Positions 36,184 to 45,891 of a stretch of DNA of 64,000 bases are shown in pieces. The DNA is from DATATJ01 sp963789075 (GTDB lineage Bacteria; Acidobacteriota; Vicinamibacteria; Vicinamibacterales; CAVVIG01): NCBI GenBank assembly GCA_963789075.1, contig CAWBJQ010000005.1:1-64000 (forward strand), read 5' to 3'. Each line of letters opens with the position of its first letter. The stretch's first letter is position 1. The position numbers and the translations under genes were made by a program. The notes under the pieces are model-generated. The model was not told where the DNA came from and did not search any database. It was given only the letters and a program-made list of their open reading frames with translations.

Positions 36184-37668
36184 TCAGTCGGTTTCGAGGT
36201 CGCTGAGAACCACCCAGCTGGAATCGTGATACAAGGCCTTCCAGCCGTCTCGCGCAAGTCCTGACGCGGTTGGGGATGTTGTCGGCAAGTAGGCACAGTG
36301 GATCGCGAACTGGCAAAGACGCCGTGGTAATCGCCCTTGCCTGTCTCGATCCCAATGTGCTCGAGGACGAAATCCGAAGGGTACGGATCCTGCCGGCCAT
36401 CCACAAACACCTTCCGTTCGGGCGCGAACCAGATCAGGTAGCCTCCTTCGTCGTATCGGTTGTAGAGATTACTGGGGCACCGCTCGAGTGCCGCCAGTGC
36501 GGCTGGCGCGACCGGCTGCCACTTGAGCCGCGGTATTTCCTCATGGTAGGCCCACATCAAAATCGCGACCACCGTCAGGGCAGCGGAACCCATGATGGCG
36601 GCGTTGAGCAATGGTCGTTCGGATCTTGTCGCTTGAAGCGAGTCGCGGCGAAGCTCAAACGCGGACGTCAACGCGGGAACCGCGACCATCACGAACGGTC
36701 CCATGTTGCGGACGGCCAGGACGGCCATCGGCAGGAGCGAGAGGGCGCACGTGTACAACGTCGCGTCCCTGACAGTGACGCGATCGAGCTTATGACGTAC
36801 GAAATACGGCACGGTACAAAGCGTGATCGCAATAATCCAGAATGGCAGCACTCGTACATCGGCTATTGGCGTCCGTCGCCACTCATCGAGCGGGTACAAG
36901 TGGATTCGCGATATGGATCTGGCCATTTCGCCGCAGGAATGATGTGCCGAGAGGCGTCACGGCCGTGGCGATCAGGCATCCAGACAAAACCGATATCGCT
37001 TTGCGCCACTTCTGAGGCGCAATCACCGTCTGAATACTCAGGCCGGCGAAGAGGACGCCGAACCCGAGGAGCACTCCACCGTGACAATTCGCCCATAGAA
37101 CGAACAGGGCTGGCAGCGGCCAATACTTTTCACGCGCAAGGAAAAACACCGCGGCCATCAGAAACAACAGAGAGAACGCGAGAGGCCTCGGTTCCCATTC
37201 GAAGCTTGCGGGAAGGAGCGCCAGCGCAATCCACAGGAACTTTTCAAACGCAGGTCCCTTTGTGAGCTGCCAGGTGATCATCCACCCACCGGCAATCAGC
37301 GCCGTCGAGAAAAGCGTCACTCCAGCAAGACCGCCGCTCGCATACGTCGCGTAAAAGATCACCTCGGACAGCCATTCATGGTTCGGCCAGAAAGCACCAT
37401 AGGCCGTGTACGAATAGAGATCCTTCAGCAGGAACAAATGTGACGTCCACATGTCCTTCCCCGCCCGCAGCTGCCACCACGTGTCCGACTGCATCGGCGA
37501 AAGCCCGCATCCGAGCGTGACAATGAGCAGCGTGACAGTCGCAAGGAAGGCGTCGTATGTGAAGAGGCTCGACCAATGAGAGGTCAACCGAGGAGATCGC
37601 TCGTGGAACGCCGCCTTCAATCTGACACCTGGTTGCGTCGCGCCTCGTTTGATGCTGGCTTGCTTCAC
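36184..37668 (-). CDS. Multi-spanning membrane protein, possibly glycosyltransferase-like, frameshifted
   Basis: The protein of about 490 residues has roughly ten hydrophobic helices. An early luminal-type loop reads SPMQSDTWWQLRAGKDMW and SYTAYGAFWPNHEWLSEVIF. A C-terminal soluble part holds PSNLYNRYDEGGYLIWFAPE and VFVDGRQDPYPSDFVLEH. The layout recalls GT39/GT-C-type membrane enzymes, but no catalytic motif is certain. Frame changes occur near 36930 and 36315; the repaired end is SWVVLSDLETD at 36184. Base composition is clearly less GC-rich than the neighbours, suggesting acquisition. It is convergent with the receiver-repeat gene. Confidence 0.55.
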
Positions 37669-38013
37669 TCGGACGTCTACCGCGTGCGCGTCTCACGTGC
37701 CACATTGGCGGCCGACAGCCTCGACGCAAGCCGCATTCCGTGCAAGTCAGATCAAAACACTCTAATTGCACGTGATTTGACGAAGGTCGTCGGTGAGTTC
37801 TGTACGGGCGAAGTAACAGAAGCGGGTCGTGTTGACCGATTCTGTAAGTTGTCCTTGTCTCGAGGCTTCCATCCGCTCGTCCTCGAACGTCCACAACTGA
37901 TGGCATTTCGCTTGCGGACTCGATCACCGTCCGCCGCTCGATTCGCGTAATGGCCTGATTTTCTGGCGGCCGCGCCTGGCGCGCGGCATTTTCTGCACGC
38001 GAGCGGCCGATGC
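37669..38013. other. Gene-free stretch between the membrane protein and the helicase
   Basis: This 345-base stretch has lower GC on its left two thirds. I see no credible gene, RNA or clear promoter in it. A TTGAC-type sequence near 37775 lacks a partner -10 element. The right end, close to the helicase start, is GC-rich. Confidence 0.5.
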
Positions 38014-38016
38014 GTG

Positions 38017-40422
38017 ATGCAGAACTTGAAACCTGGCGATCTCGTTCGCGTTCGCCGCGCCCGCTGGCGCATCGTCGACGTGCGCCCGTACGACGCGTGT
38101 CAGCTGGTAACGCTCAGCGGCACCGGCGGATCGAGCGCACGGGTCGAGCGACGCGTGATCGCGCCATTCGACGCCATCGATCGAATCGACGACGGCCGGC
38201 GGCCGCGCATTGTGGGTCCGTGCCGCTGGCGGCGCGCGTGCCGCGATCTGCTCGCCGCAAACACACCTCCGGGCGGACTGCGGTGCGCGAGTCACGGCCG
38301 CATGGATCTGTTCCCGCACCAACTCGAGCCTGCGCTCGCCGTGCTTCGCGGCCTTGGCTCGCGCGCGCTGCTCGCCGACGATGTCGGCCTGGGCAAGACG
38401 CTGCAGGCGGGTCTGGTCATCGCGGAGCTCCTCGCGCGCGGATCGGCCGAGCGGATTCTGATCCTGACTCCGGCCGGCGTCCGTGAGCAGTGGGCCGCCG
38501 AGCTCGCGCAACGACTCGGCATCAACGCCGCGATCGTCGACGCAGCCGGGGTTCGGAAGCGCGTCGCGGCACTGCCGGTCGGCTTCAACCCGTGGAGGGC
38601 GGCACCGATCGCGATTGCATCTGTCGACTACGTCAAGCGGCGGGACGTGCTTCCGTCGGTCGCGTCCTGCCGATGGGACGTCGTCGTCATCGACGAGGCG
38701 CACAACGTCGCGGGCGACAGCGATCGGTTCCTGGCGGCCGATGCGCTCAGCTCCCGCGCGGCGTATGTGCTGCTGCTCACTGCCACGCCGCACAGCGGAG
38801 ATCGTCGCGCGTTTACGTCTCTGTGCGGCATCGGCGCGCGCGGCGCCGATCCGTTGATGGTCTTCAGACGCACGCGTCGCGACGTGCAGCTCGGAGTCGT
38901 TCGGCGCGTGCACCGCTTGCACGTTCAACCATCGCTGCAGGAGCGTCGGATGCACGCGCTGCTCGCGCGGTTCACAAAGGCCGTGCGCGACGAACGCGGC
39001 GACGGGGCCGCCCTCGCGCTCTCCGTCCTGCACAAGCGAGCGCTGTCGAGCGCGCGATCCCTCGAGCACTCGGTCGAACGCCGGCTGATCTCGCTCGCGG
39101 TATCCGCCACAGATGGTGCCAGTCAATTGGCGCTTCCGCTAGACGAAGGCTACGGCGAGCTGAATCCTGCCGACGATGTGCCGGAGTGGGGCGCCGACCT
39201 GTCGCTGGCCGACGCCGGACGCGAGCGGCGGATGCTCAGCGCGTTGAGGAGCGCGGCGCGCGAGGCGAGCGCGGACGAGACCAAAGTGCGCGCACTCCGG
39301 CGACTGCTGCGCCGGGTCGGTGAGCCGGCCGTTGTGTTCACCGAGTATCGCGATACGTTGTTTCACCTCCGCGATTCGCTCGACCGTCCGGCGGTGCTGC
39401 TTCACGGAGGCTTGAGCCGCGAGGAGCGCGCGACCACATTGGACGATTTTTCGAGCGGCCGGTGCCCGATTCTCCTCGCGACCGACGCCGCTGGCGAGGG
39501 ACTGAATCTTCATCAGCACTGCCGACTGGTCGTCAACCTCGAGCTGCCTTGGAATCCGATGCGGCTGGAACAGCGCATCGGTCGGGTGGACCGAATCGGA
39601 CAGGGGCGAACCGTTCACGCCGTGCACCTGATCGCGCGCGACACGGGCGAGCCGCGCATTCTGGAGCGGCTGATGGCCCGGATGGCGCGAGCACGGGCCG
39701 ATATCGGCGTGCCGGATCCAATCGGGTGCGAGGAGGAGCGCGCGGTCGCCGCGCTGATCGTCGGCGTTGCCACTGACGCTGGAGAGGACGCGGCCGTGGC
39801 TGGCTCAGAACCGCCGCCTGGATGCGTGTTCCCGCGTCTCATGCGCGAGGCGATCTCAGAGGCCGCGCGGCTGACTCATGCTCGCGTGCTCGGCGGCGGT
39901 ACGCAGCCGGCGCGCGAAGAGGCGCCCTGGCTGATGCGTGCACGGCACCGCACGACCCGCTACAGGCTTCGCGGCCGAATCCTGCTGATTCTCCGGGCCG
40001 CGTACGAAGACGGTTGCAGCCGGATCGTCGAGTCCACGCTGATTCCAGTGGTGGCGGCAGCGGCCTCCTGGCCGTTGCACGCGCTTCGCGACGAAAGGCG
40101 TCTCGCTGAGCTCGAGAACGCGTTGTCGACCCAGATTGAGGCGCCTCTTTCCATCTGGCGCAGCGACGCGGTCGCGATCGCCGACGCGTTCACCTCCGTG
40201 CGTCTGCGCCGTGAACGCGCCATCGCGGCCGACACGAGCGGCGGGGCGCCCCAAGCGGCGCAGCCCGGTCTGTTCGACCGGCGGGCGGACACCGCTCTGG
40301 CCGTCGCCGCCGCACGGCGACAAGAGGAGGCTGAGGACGAACAGGCACGTCTTGAAGCGATCGAACGTGCCGCGTCCCTGCACTACTGCGCTCCACGCGT
40401 CCTTCTTGCAATCGCGCCATAA
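38017..40422 (+). CDS. SNF2-family helicase (DrmD-like defence component)
   Basis: The roughly 800-residue protein is an intact superfamily 2 helicase/translocase. Motifs in order: DLFPHQLEPALAVL (Q-like), Walker A ADDVGLGKTLQAG near residue 125, VVVIDEAHNV, LLLTATPHSG, VFTEYRDTLFHL, LLATDAAGEGLNL and QRIGRVDRIGQG. The C-terminal about 200 residues are specific to this group. No nuclease motif was seen. It lies three bases upstream of a large DNA methyltransferase gene. This pairing recalls DrmD-DrmMI of class 1 DISARM, but the other DISARM genes are absent. The start is ATG 38017 or GTG 38014. Confidence 0.85.
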   Translation: MQNLKPGDLVRVRRARWRIVDVRPYDACQLVTLSGTGGSSARVERRVIAPFDAIDRIDDGRRPRIVGPCRWRRACRDLLAANTPPGGLRCASHGRMDLFPHQLEPALAVLRGLGSRALLADDVGLGKTLQAGLVIAELLARGSAERILILTPAGVREQWAAELAQRLGINAAIVDAAGVRKRVAALPVGFNPWRAAPIAIASVDYVKRRDVLPSVASCRWDVVVIDEAHNVAGDSDRFLAADALSSRAAYVLLLTATPHSGDRRAFTSLCGIGARGADPLMVFRRTRRDVQLGVVRRVHRLHVQPSLQERRMHALLARFTKAVRDERGDGAALALSVLHKRALSSARSLEHSVERRLISLAVSATDGASQLALPLDEGYGELNPADDVPEWGADLSLADAGRERRMLSALRSAAREASADETKVRALRRLLRRVGEPAVVFTEYRDTLFHLRDSLDRPAVLLHGGLSREERATTLDDFSSGRCPILLATDAAGEGLNLHQHCRLVVNLELPWNPMRLEQRIGRVDRIGQGRTVHAVHLIARDTGEPRILERLMARMARARADIGVPDPIGCEEERAVAALIVGVATDAGEDAAVAGSEPPPGCVFPRLMREAISEAARLTHARVLGGGTQPAREEAPWLMRARHRTTRYRLRGRILLILRAAYEDGCSRIVESTLIPVVAAAASWPLHALRDERRLAELENALSTQIEAPLSIWRSDAVAIADAFTSVRLRRERAIAADTSGGAPQAAQPGLFDRRADTALAVAAARRQEEAEDEQARLEAIERAASLHYCAPRVLLAIAP

Positions 40423-40425
40423 CGC

Positions 40426-43400
40426 ATGCTGCCAGGCTTCGGCGGCCATCTCGTCTCAGAACACTTTCTCGAACACGCCGACGGCGAGCGCACGTGGCTG
40501 GGCGGGAACGCGATCCGCATGGATCAGACGCGGCGCGCGCTCGTCGACTGGCGTCGGCGATGCGGCGCTTTGGGTCCCGTCTCCAGCCTCCTCGCGATGC
40601 TGGACGTCGGCGCTGTGCCGCTGACGGCAACGCTCGGCTTCGGTCCACCCACCGCGCTGACGCCGGTCAACGACGGCCTGGCCGCAACGCTTCACACCGG
40701 CAGGCAGGCGATCGCGCTGGTCGTGACGGCATGGGGAGCGCCCCTCGACCCGTTCTGGCGGACGGCTGTCATCGAGGCGGGCCGTCGCGCCGCCGCCTGG
40801 TGTCTGCTCTTCAATGGCAGCGCACTGCGCATCGTCGACGCCGGCAGACTCTATGCCCGCCGGCACCTCGAATTCGATCTGGACCTCTCGTTGGACGATA
40901 CGCGATCGAGCGCGGCGCTGTGGGCGTTGCTTCGCGCCGAACAATTCACGGCCGAGGGCGGCGATCCGCATCTCACGCCCCTGCACGCCATCGTCTCCGC
41001 CTCTGATCGTCATGCGGCCGGCGTCTGTCGGTCCCTGCGCGAGGGCGTCCTGTCGGCATCCACCGACGTGCTCGGCGCGCTCGTCGCGCGCTCGGGCCGG
41101 CGTGCCCTGACGACGGCTGACGAAGCGTTCGAACAGGCGCTGACCATCGTCTACCGCATGCTGTTCCTCTTGTTCGCGGAAGCCCGCGGCCTCGTGCCGG
41201 TGTGGCATCCGGTTTACCGTGAGAGCTACAGCATCGAGGCGCTGCGCGATGCCGCCGAACGCGGGTACCAGGCAACCGGACTCTGGGACGCGCTGCGGGC
41301 GATTGGCCGCCTTGCGCACACCGGCTGCCGCGCAGGCGATCTGCGCGTCACGCCCTTCAATGGCCGGCTGTTCTCACCGGCGCGGACGCCGCTGGCGGAT
41401 CGCGGTGATCTGGACGACGAGGCCGCGCGACGATCGGTGCTGGCATTGTCCACCCGGCCCTCAGCCGACAGCGCGGGACGCGAACGGATCGCCTATCGCG
41501 ATCTCGGCGTCGAACAGCTCGGCGCGGTGTACGAGACACTGCTCGACTACGAGCCGCGCGTCGAACGCCGCGCCCGTCGGCCGCCAGTCGTTTCGCTCGA
41601 GCGCGGATCGGGCGTCCGCAAGGAGACCGGCACCTTCTACACGCCGCAGCCGCTCGCGGCATACCTCGTGCGACGCACGCTCGCGCCGCTCGTCCGCCAC
41701 GCGCCGCCAGACCGCATTCTGCAACTCCGTATCGTCGATCCCGCCATGGGAAGCGGCGCATTTCTCGTGGCGGCCTGCCGGTATCTCGCCGGGGCGTACG
41801 AGGCAGCGTTGATCGAGAGCGGCGGATGTCTCCCCGGCGACATCGGCGAGCACGAGCGGACCGCAATACGCCGCACGATTGCCGAGCGCTGTTTGTATGG
41901 CGTCGATCTGAACCCGATGGCGGTGCAGCTCGCGCGCTTGTCGCTCTGGCTCGCCACGCTCGCCGCCGATCGGCCCCTCACGTTTCTCGATCATCGCCTG
42001 CAGGTGGGAGACAGCCTGACCGGCGCGTGGCTGCAGAACCTGCGTCAGGCGCCGACTGCGCGAACGCGCCGGAAGAAGGCCGCCAGCCTGCCGCTGTTCG
42101 ACGATGGAGCGGTCGGGGCGGTGATGGCGGGCGTGGTGCCCGCCCGCTTCGCGCTGGAGTCGGTGCCGAACGACACGCTCGAGCAAGTGCGATCCAAGGA
42201 GCAGGCGCTCGCGGCGCTGACCGCGCGCGACACGGCCCTCGCGCGATGGAAGCGGGTTGCCGATCTCTGGTGCGCCGCGTGGTTTGCCCCCGAGCGTGAG
42301 GTGCCGCGCGCGGCCTTCGCGTCACTCTCGGACATGCTGGTCGGGGCGGGCGGTTTGCTGCCGGTCCGAACGGCTGACGCGTATCTCGCGGCGGCGGCGC
42401 GCGTGGCCGCTTCCCGGCGTCTGTTTCATTGGGAGCTCGAGTTCCCTGAGGTCTTCTTCGACGCGGAGGGCGTCCGGCGGCCTGGTGCCGGCTTCGACGC
42501 AATCGTCGGGAATCCACCGTGGGACATGATGCGCGCCGATGCGGGATCGGCCGAACGGCGATCGCAATCGCGGGGCGACGTCGCGGCGCTTCTCCGATTC
42601 ACGCGCGACACCGGCATCTATTCCGCCCAGTCGGACGGCCACTCGAATCGTTATCAGTTGTTCGTCGAGCGCGCGATCGATCTCACCCGCGATCGCGGCC
42701 GCATCGGCCTGGTGTTGCCGTCCGGGCTGGCGACCGACCGCGGCAGCGCGCCGCTGCGCCGTCAGCTGTTGTCGCGCTGCGACGTCGACGCGATCGTCGG
42801 GCTCGACAATCATCGCGGCGTGTTCCCTATCCACCGGAGCGTGCGATTCCTGTTGGTGACGGCCACCGCCGGATCGCCGACGCGATCGATTGCGTGCCGC
42901 ATGGGCGAGTCGGACGCGGCAGTGCTCGAGCAGATCGGCGACGAGCCGGACGGATCGTCGTCGTTTCGCGTCCAGATCACGCCGGCGTTCCTGGAACGTG
43001 TCTCGCCTGACGATCTAGCGATTCCCTGGCTCAAGGATCCGATGGACGTCGCGATCGTCGAGCGGTCGGCTGCGCTGTTTCCGCCGCTCGGCAGTGAGCG
43101 GGGATGGGCGGCGCGGTTCGGCCGCGAGCTCAATGCCAGCGACGACCGCGACGCATTCCGCCGGCCCGGCAGCGGACTACCGATCGTCGAAGGTAAGCAG
43201 CTCGAGCCGTTTCGTGTGGATCTGTCGTCCGCCCGATATGCGATCGCCAGCGCGGAAGCGGCACGGCGCCTCGCCGGCGGCCGCTACGATCGCGCGCGTC
43301 TCGCCTATCGCGATGTCGCCGGCGCGACCAATCGGCTCACGCTCATCGCCGCCGTGCTGCCGGCCGGATGCGTATCGACGCACACCGTGTTCTGCCTGCG

Positions 43401-43758
43401 GACGCCGCTCGGGCCGGCGGCGCAGCATCTGCTCTGCGGTGTGTTCAACAGCTTCATCGTCAACTACCTCGTGCGCCTCCGCGTGTCGACGCACGTCACG
43501 ACAGGACTCGTGGAGCAGCTGCCGATTCCCACGGCGGCCGCAGCGCCGCGCGCCTGCCGCGAGATCGGCGCCATGGCACGGCTGCTCGCCCGCCGGCACG
43601 ATCCGATGGTCATGGCCACACTGCAGGCGCTCGTCGCGCGGCTCTATCAGTTGAGTCGAGCCGAGCTCGCGCACGTGCTCGACTCATTCCCGTTGATACC
43701 GAAGGCAGAACGCGATCGCGTGATGACTGCGTTCCTCGTTGGCGAGACACAGAGATGA
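40426..43758 (+). CDS. Large adenine-specific DNA methyltransferase (Eco57I-like)
   Basis: The 1110-residue protein has an N-terminal region of unknown fold, then the S-adenosylmethionine site (RIVDPAMGSGAFLVAACRYL near residue 440) and LYGVDLNPMAVQLARLSLWL. The catalytic NPPW motif (FDAIVGNPPWDMMRAD) is near residue 695. The C-terminal part, including ITPAFLERVSPDDLAIPWL and LPIVEGKQLEPFRVDLS, resembles target-recognition domains of Eco57I-type enzymes. It should methylate adenine-N6 at a defined site. No PD-(D/E)XK nuclease was found in it. The frame is intact, and its stop overlaps the next gene's ATG. Confidence 0.87.
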   Translation: MLPGFGGHLVSEHFLEHADGERTWLGGNAIRMDQTRRALVDWRRRCGALGPVSSLLAMLDVGAVPLTATLGFGPPTALTPVNDGLAATLHTGRQAIALVVTAWGAPLDPFWRTAVIEAGRRAAAWCLLFNGSALRIVDAGRLYARRHLEFDLDLSLDDTRSSAALWALLRAEQFTAEGGDPHLTPLHAIVSASDRHAAGVCRSLREGVLSASTDVLGALVARSGRRALTTADEAFEQALTIVYRMLFLLFAEARGLVPVWHPVYRESYSIEALRDAAERGYQATGLWDALRAIGRLAHTGCRAGDLRVTPFNGRLFSPARTPLADRGDLDDEAARRSVLALSTRPSADSAGRERIAYRDLGVEQLGAVYETLLDYEPRVERRARRPPVVSLERGSGVRKETGTFYTPQPLAAYLVRRTLAPLVRHAPPDRILQLRIVDPAMGSGAFLVAACRYLAGAYEAALIESGGCLPGDIGEHERTAIRRTIAERCLYGVDLNPMAVQLARLSLWLATLAADRPLTFLDHRLQVGDSLTGAWLQNLRQAPTARTRRKKAASLPLFDDGAVGAVMAGVVPARFALESVPNDTLEQVRSKEQALAALTARDTALARWKRVADLWCAAWFAPEREVPRAAFASLSDMLVGAGGLLPVRTADAYLAAAARVAASRRLFHWELEFPEVFFDAEGVRRPGAGFDAIVGNPPWDMMRADAGSAERRSQSRGDVAALLRFTRDTGIYSAQSDGHSNRYQLFVERAIDLTRDRGRIGLVLPSGLATDRGSAPLRRQLLSRCDVDAIVGLDNHRGVFPIHRSVRFLLVTATAGSPTRSIACRMGESDAAVLEQIGDEPDGSSSFRVQITPAFLERVSPDDLAIPWLKDPMDVAIVERSAALFPPLGSERGWAARFGRELNASDDRDAFRRPGSGLPIVEGKQLEPFRVDLSSARYAIASAEAARRLAGGRYDRARLAYRDVAGATNRLTLIAAVLPAGCVSTHTVFCLRTPLGPAAQHLLCGVFNSFIVNYLVRLRVSTHVTTGLVEQLPIPTAAAAPRACREIGAMARLLARRHDPMVMATLQALVARLYQLSRAELAHVLDSFPLIPKAERDRVMTAFLVGETQR

Positions 43759-44260
43759 AGCTGCCACAGAGGCACGGAGACACAGAGTTCGCTTCAATCA
43801 ATCTCTTGACCCGGAAGATCATCGGGTGCGCAATCGAAGTCCATCGCGTGCTCGGCCCGGGACTGCTCGAGTCGATCTACGAGAGCGCGATGTGTATTGA
43901 GATGGACGACGTCGGGTTGATGTATGAGCGTCAGGTCTCTGTACCCGCGCGTTACAAAGGACACGCGCTCGGGCACTACCGTATCGATCTCATCGTCAAC
44001 GGTCTCGTCATCGTCGACATCAAGAGCGTCGAGCGGCCCAACGCCGTCTTCGAAGCGCAGGTGCTGACGTATTTGCGGATAACGGGCAAACGCATAGGCC
44101 TGCTCGTCAACTTCAATGCGGCTCTACTGAAAGATGGCGTCACGAGACTGGCTTTGTGACATGTCGCGCCGCCCGCGAAGCGGGCACACGCGACCGGCTC
44201 ACGCCAGTCGCCCGGCGCGACGTAGCGTGACGTTCTCGGTGACTCGGTGCCTCTGTGGCA
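43744..44260. repeat. Inverted repeat enclosing the GxxExxY gene
   Basis: The left arm at 43763-43781 (GCCACAGAGGCACGGAGAC) matches the complement of 44241-44259 at 17 of 19 bases. A GAGACACAGAG unit occurs twice at the left end (43744 and 43777), the first inside the end of the methyltransferase gene. Confidence 0.85.
43755..44159 (+). CDS. GxxExxY-family protein
   Basis: This 134-residue protein carries the family signature GLLESIY, then YKGHALGHYRIDLIVNGLVI and IVDIKSVERPNAVFEAQVLT, and ends in a nuclease-fold-like pattern (LLVNFNAALLKDGV). The D...E/K-x-K-like arrangement suggests a PD-(D/E)XK-type fold, but activity is unproven. Its ATG overlaps the methyltransferase stop (ATGA). The first residues (LPQRHGDTE) are encoded by one arm of an inverted repeat that encloses the gene, so the family's own sequence may begin near NLLTRKIIG. 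Confidence 0.85.
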   Translation: MKLPQRHGDTEFASINLLTRKIIGCAIEVHRVLGPGLLESIYESAMCIEMDDVGLMYERQVSVPARYKGHALGHYRIDLIVNGLVIVDIKSVERPNAVFEAQVLTYLRITGKRIGLLVNFNAALLKDGVTRLAL

Positions 44261-44300
44261 AATTGACTCTGTATCTCCCGATCCTCTTTTTTCAGCATGA

Positions 44301-44306
44301 TATAGT
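44301..44306 (+). promoter_or_regulatory. -10-like TATAGT upstream of the FeS/NrfD gene
   Basis: TATAGT lies 12 bases before the ATG at 44319. No ribosome-binding site is visible in the gap. A TTGACT at 44263 is too far upstream to be its -35 element. Confidence 0.4.
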
Positions 44307-44318
44307 CGCTCTCGTCCG

Positions 44319-45854
44319 ATGCCCAACTATGGCTTCGCGATCGATCTGCGAAAGTGCATCGGTTGCCACGCGTGCACGGTGGCGTGCAAGGCAGAACATC
44401 AGATTCCGGTCGGGGTGAATCGCTGCTGGGTGAAGACGGTCGAGAAAGGCACGTTCCCCGACACCCGCCGGTTCTTTTTCCCTGTCCTCTGCAACCAGTG
44501 CGACGAAGCACCCTGCGCGAAGATCTGCCCGACCAATGCCCTCTTCAAGCGGCGCGACGGCATCGTCGATCTGCACGCCGACTCGTGCATTGGCTGCCGC
44601 GCCTGCATGGTCGCGTGCCCATACGATCAGCTCTTCATCGATCCCAACACACGCACGGCTGAAAAATGTAACTTCTGCGCGAACCGCGTCGAAAACCAGC
44701 TGCAGCCCGCGTGCGTGAGCGTGTGCCCGACCGAGTGCCGGATCTTCGGCGACCTCGACGACCCGGCGAGCGAAGTCGCGAAGATCGCGCTCCGCGAAGC
44801 GATCAGCGTGCGGAAGCCCGAGAAGGGGACGCAGCCGAAAGTCTTCTATATCGCCGCGGAAGAGAGCGCCATCCAGCCGGAGATCGCCACCAGGCCGTTC
44901 ATCTATAAAGAGGGCAAGGTGATGCTGCGCCCGCTCGGTTCGCCCGAGCCCGACCCGATGCGGCCTGGCGACGCGCGCGTCGACTACGACACTCCGCACG
45001 TGAAGCCGTGGGGGATCGACATGGCGATCTATCTGCTGACGAAAGGCATCGGCACCGGCGCAATGCTGCTGAGCGCGTTGCTGTGGTTCGCCGGCGTCCG
45101 CACCCCGCTCACGGCGATCGTCGGACCGGCGATCGGATTGACCTTCGTGACGCTCACCGCGATCATCCTGATCGTCGATCTGGAACGGCCCGAGCGCTTC
45201 TTCTACATTCTCGTCCGCCCGAACTGGCGTTCGTGGATGGTATGGGGCGCCTATTTCCTCACCGCGCACGGCGCAATCGCGGCCGTCTGGGTCCTGGCCG
45301 GCTGGTTCCACATGGACGGCGTCTTGACGCAGCTCGCGGTGCCGGCTGTCGTCGTGTCAATCCTCGCGACCTCCTACACCGGATTCCTGTTCGCGCAGGG
45401 ATTGGCGCGCGATCTCTGGCAGGGACCCCACGCGGCCTTCGACCTGCTCGCGCAAGCCGTAGCCGAGGGCGCCGCCATGATGCTGCTGGCTGCCGCCGCG
45501 GTGCCGTCGTTGCGTGCGTGGTCCGCCGTCGGGCCGCTCATCACCGCACTCGGCTGCGCGCTCGCTGTGCACCTGCTGTTCCTGATCGTCGAGCATCTGC
45601 TGACCCCGAGTCCGACGCGTCACCACGAGCTCGCCTCGCAGGCGATCCGCCGGGGTGCGTTCGCGCAGCTGTTCTGGTTCGGCGCGATCTTCACGGGCGG
45701 CGTCCTGCCGCTGGCACTGCTCGCCGTTGCGGCTCTCGCCGGCCTGCTGCAATCCCCGGTGCTCGCCGCTATCATGGCGATGAGCGCGCTCGGCGGAAGC
45801 TTCGCATGGGAATACGTCTGGGTCGAGGCCGGGCAGAGCGTTCCGCTTTCATAA
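44319..45854 (+). CDS. Fused iron-sulfur and NrfD-type membrane subunits of a molybdoenzyme (SoeB-SoeC-like)
   Basis: The 511-residue protein joins two subunits that are usually separate. Residues 1-190 are a four-cluster ferredoxin with CIGCHACTVACKAEH, CNQCDEAPCAKICP, CIGCRACMVACPYD and CNFCANRV. Residues about 235-511 are an NrfD/PsrC-type membrane anchor with eight or so helices (TKGIGTGAMLLSALLWFAG, WSAVGPLITALGCALAVHLL) that exchanges electrons with quinone. There is no Tat signal, so the FeS part faces the cytoplasm. The catalytic subunit follows. The gene set fits a sulfite-dehydrogenase-type (Soe) or related sulfur oxyanion complex. Confidence 0.88.
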   Translation: MPNYGFAIDLRKCIGCHACTVACKAEHQIPVGVNRCWVKTVEKGTFPDTRRFFFPVLCNQCDEAPCAKICPTNALFKRRDGIVDLHADSCIGCRACMVACPYDQLFIDPNTRTAEKCNFCANRVENQLQPACVSVCPTECRIFGDLDDPASEVAKIALREAISVRKPEKGTQPKVFYIAAEESAIQPEIATRPFIYKEGKVMLRPLGSPEPDPMRPGDARVDYDTPHVKPWGIDMAIYLLTKGIGTGAMLLSALLWFAGVRTPLTAIVGPAIGLTFVTLTAIILIVDLERPERFFYILVRPNWRSWMVWGAYFLTAHGAIAAVWVLAGWFHMDGVLTQLAVPAVVVSILATSYTGFLFAQGLARDLWQGPHAAFDLLAQAVAEGAAMMLLAAAAVPSLRAWSAVGPLITALGCALAVHLLFLIVEHLLTPSPTRHHELASQAIRRGAFAQLFWFGAIFTGGVLPLALLAVAALAGLLQSPVLAAIMAMSALGGSFAWEYVWVEAGQSVPLS

Positions 45855-45888
45855 TTTGAGAATGTGAGGCTCTGAGGATCCTCAAATT
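45853..45888. repeat. Hairpin between the FeS/NrfD stop and the catalytic subunit start
   Basis: AATTTGAG at 45853 pairs with CTCAAATT at 45881-45888. The element overlaps the stop codon of the upstream gene and ends three bases before the next ATG, leaving no room for a normal ribosome-binding site. Confidence 0.65.
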
Positions 45889-45891
45889 TCC

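Noticed and set aside
38017..43758. Complete DISARM system
   Set aside because: Only the DrmD-like helicase and DrmMI-like methyltransferase are present. No DUF1998 protein, second helicase or phospholipase-D protein lies on either side.
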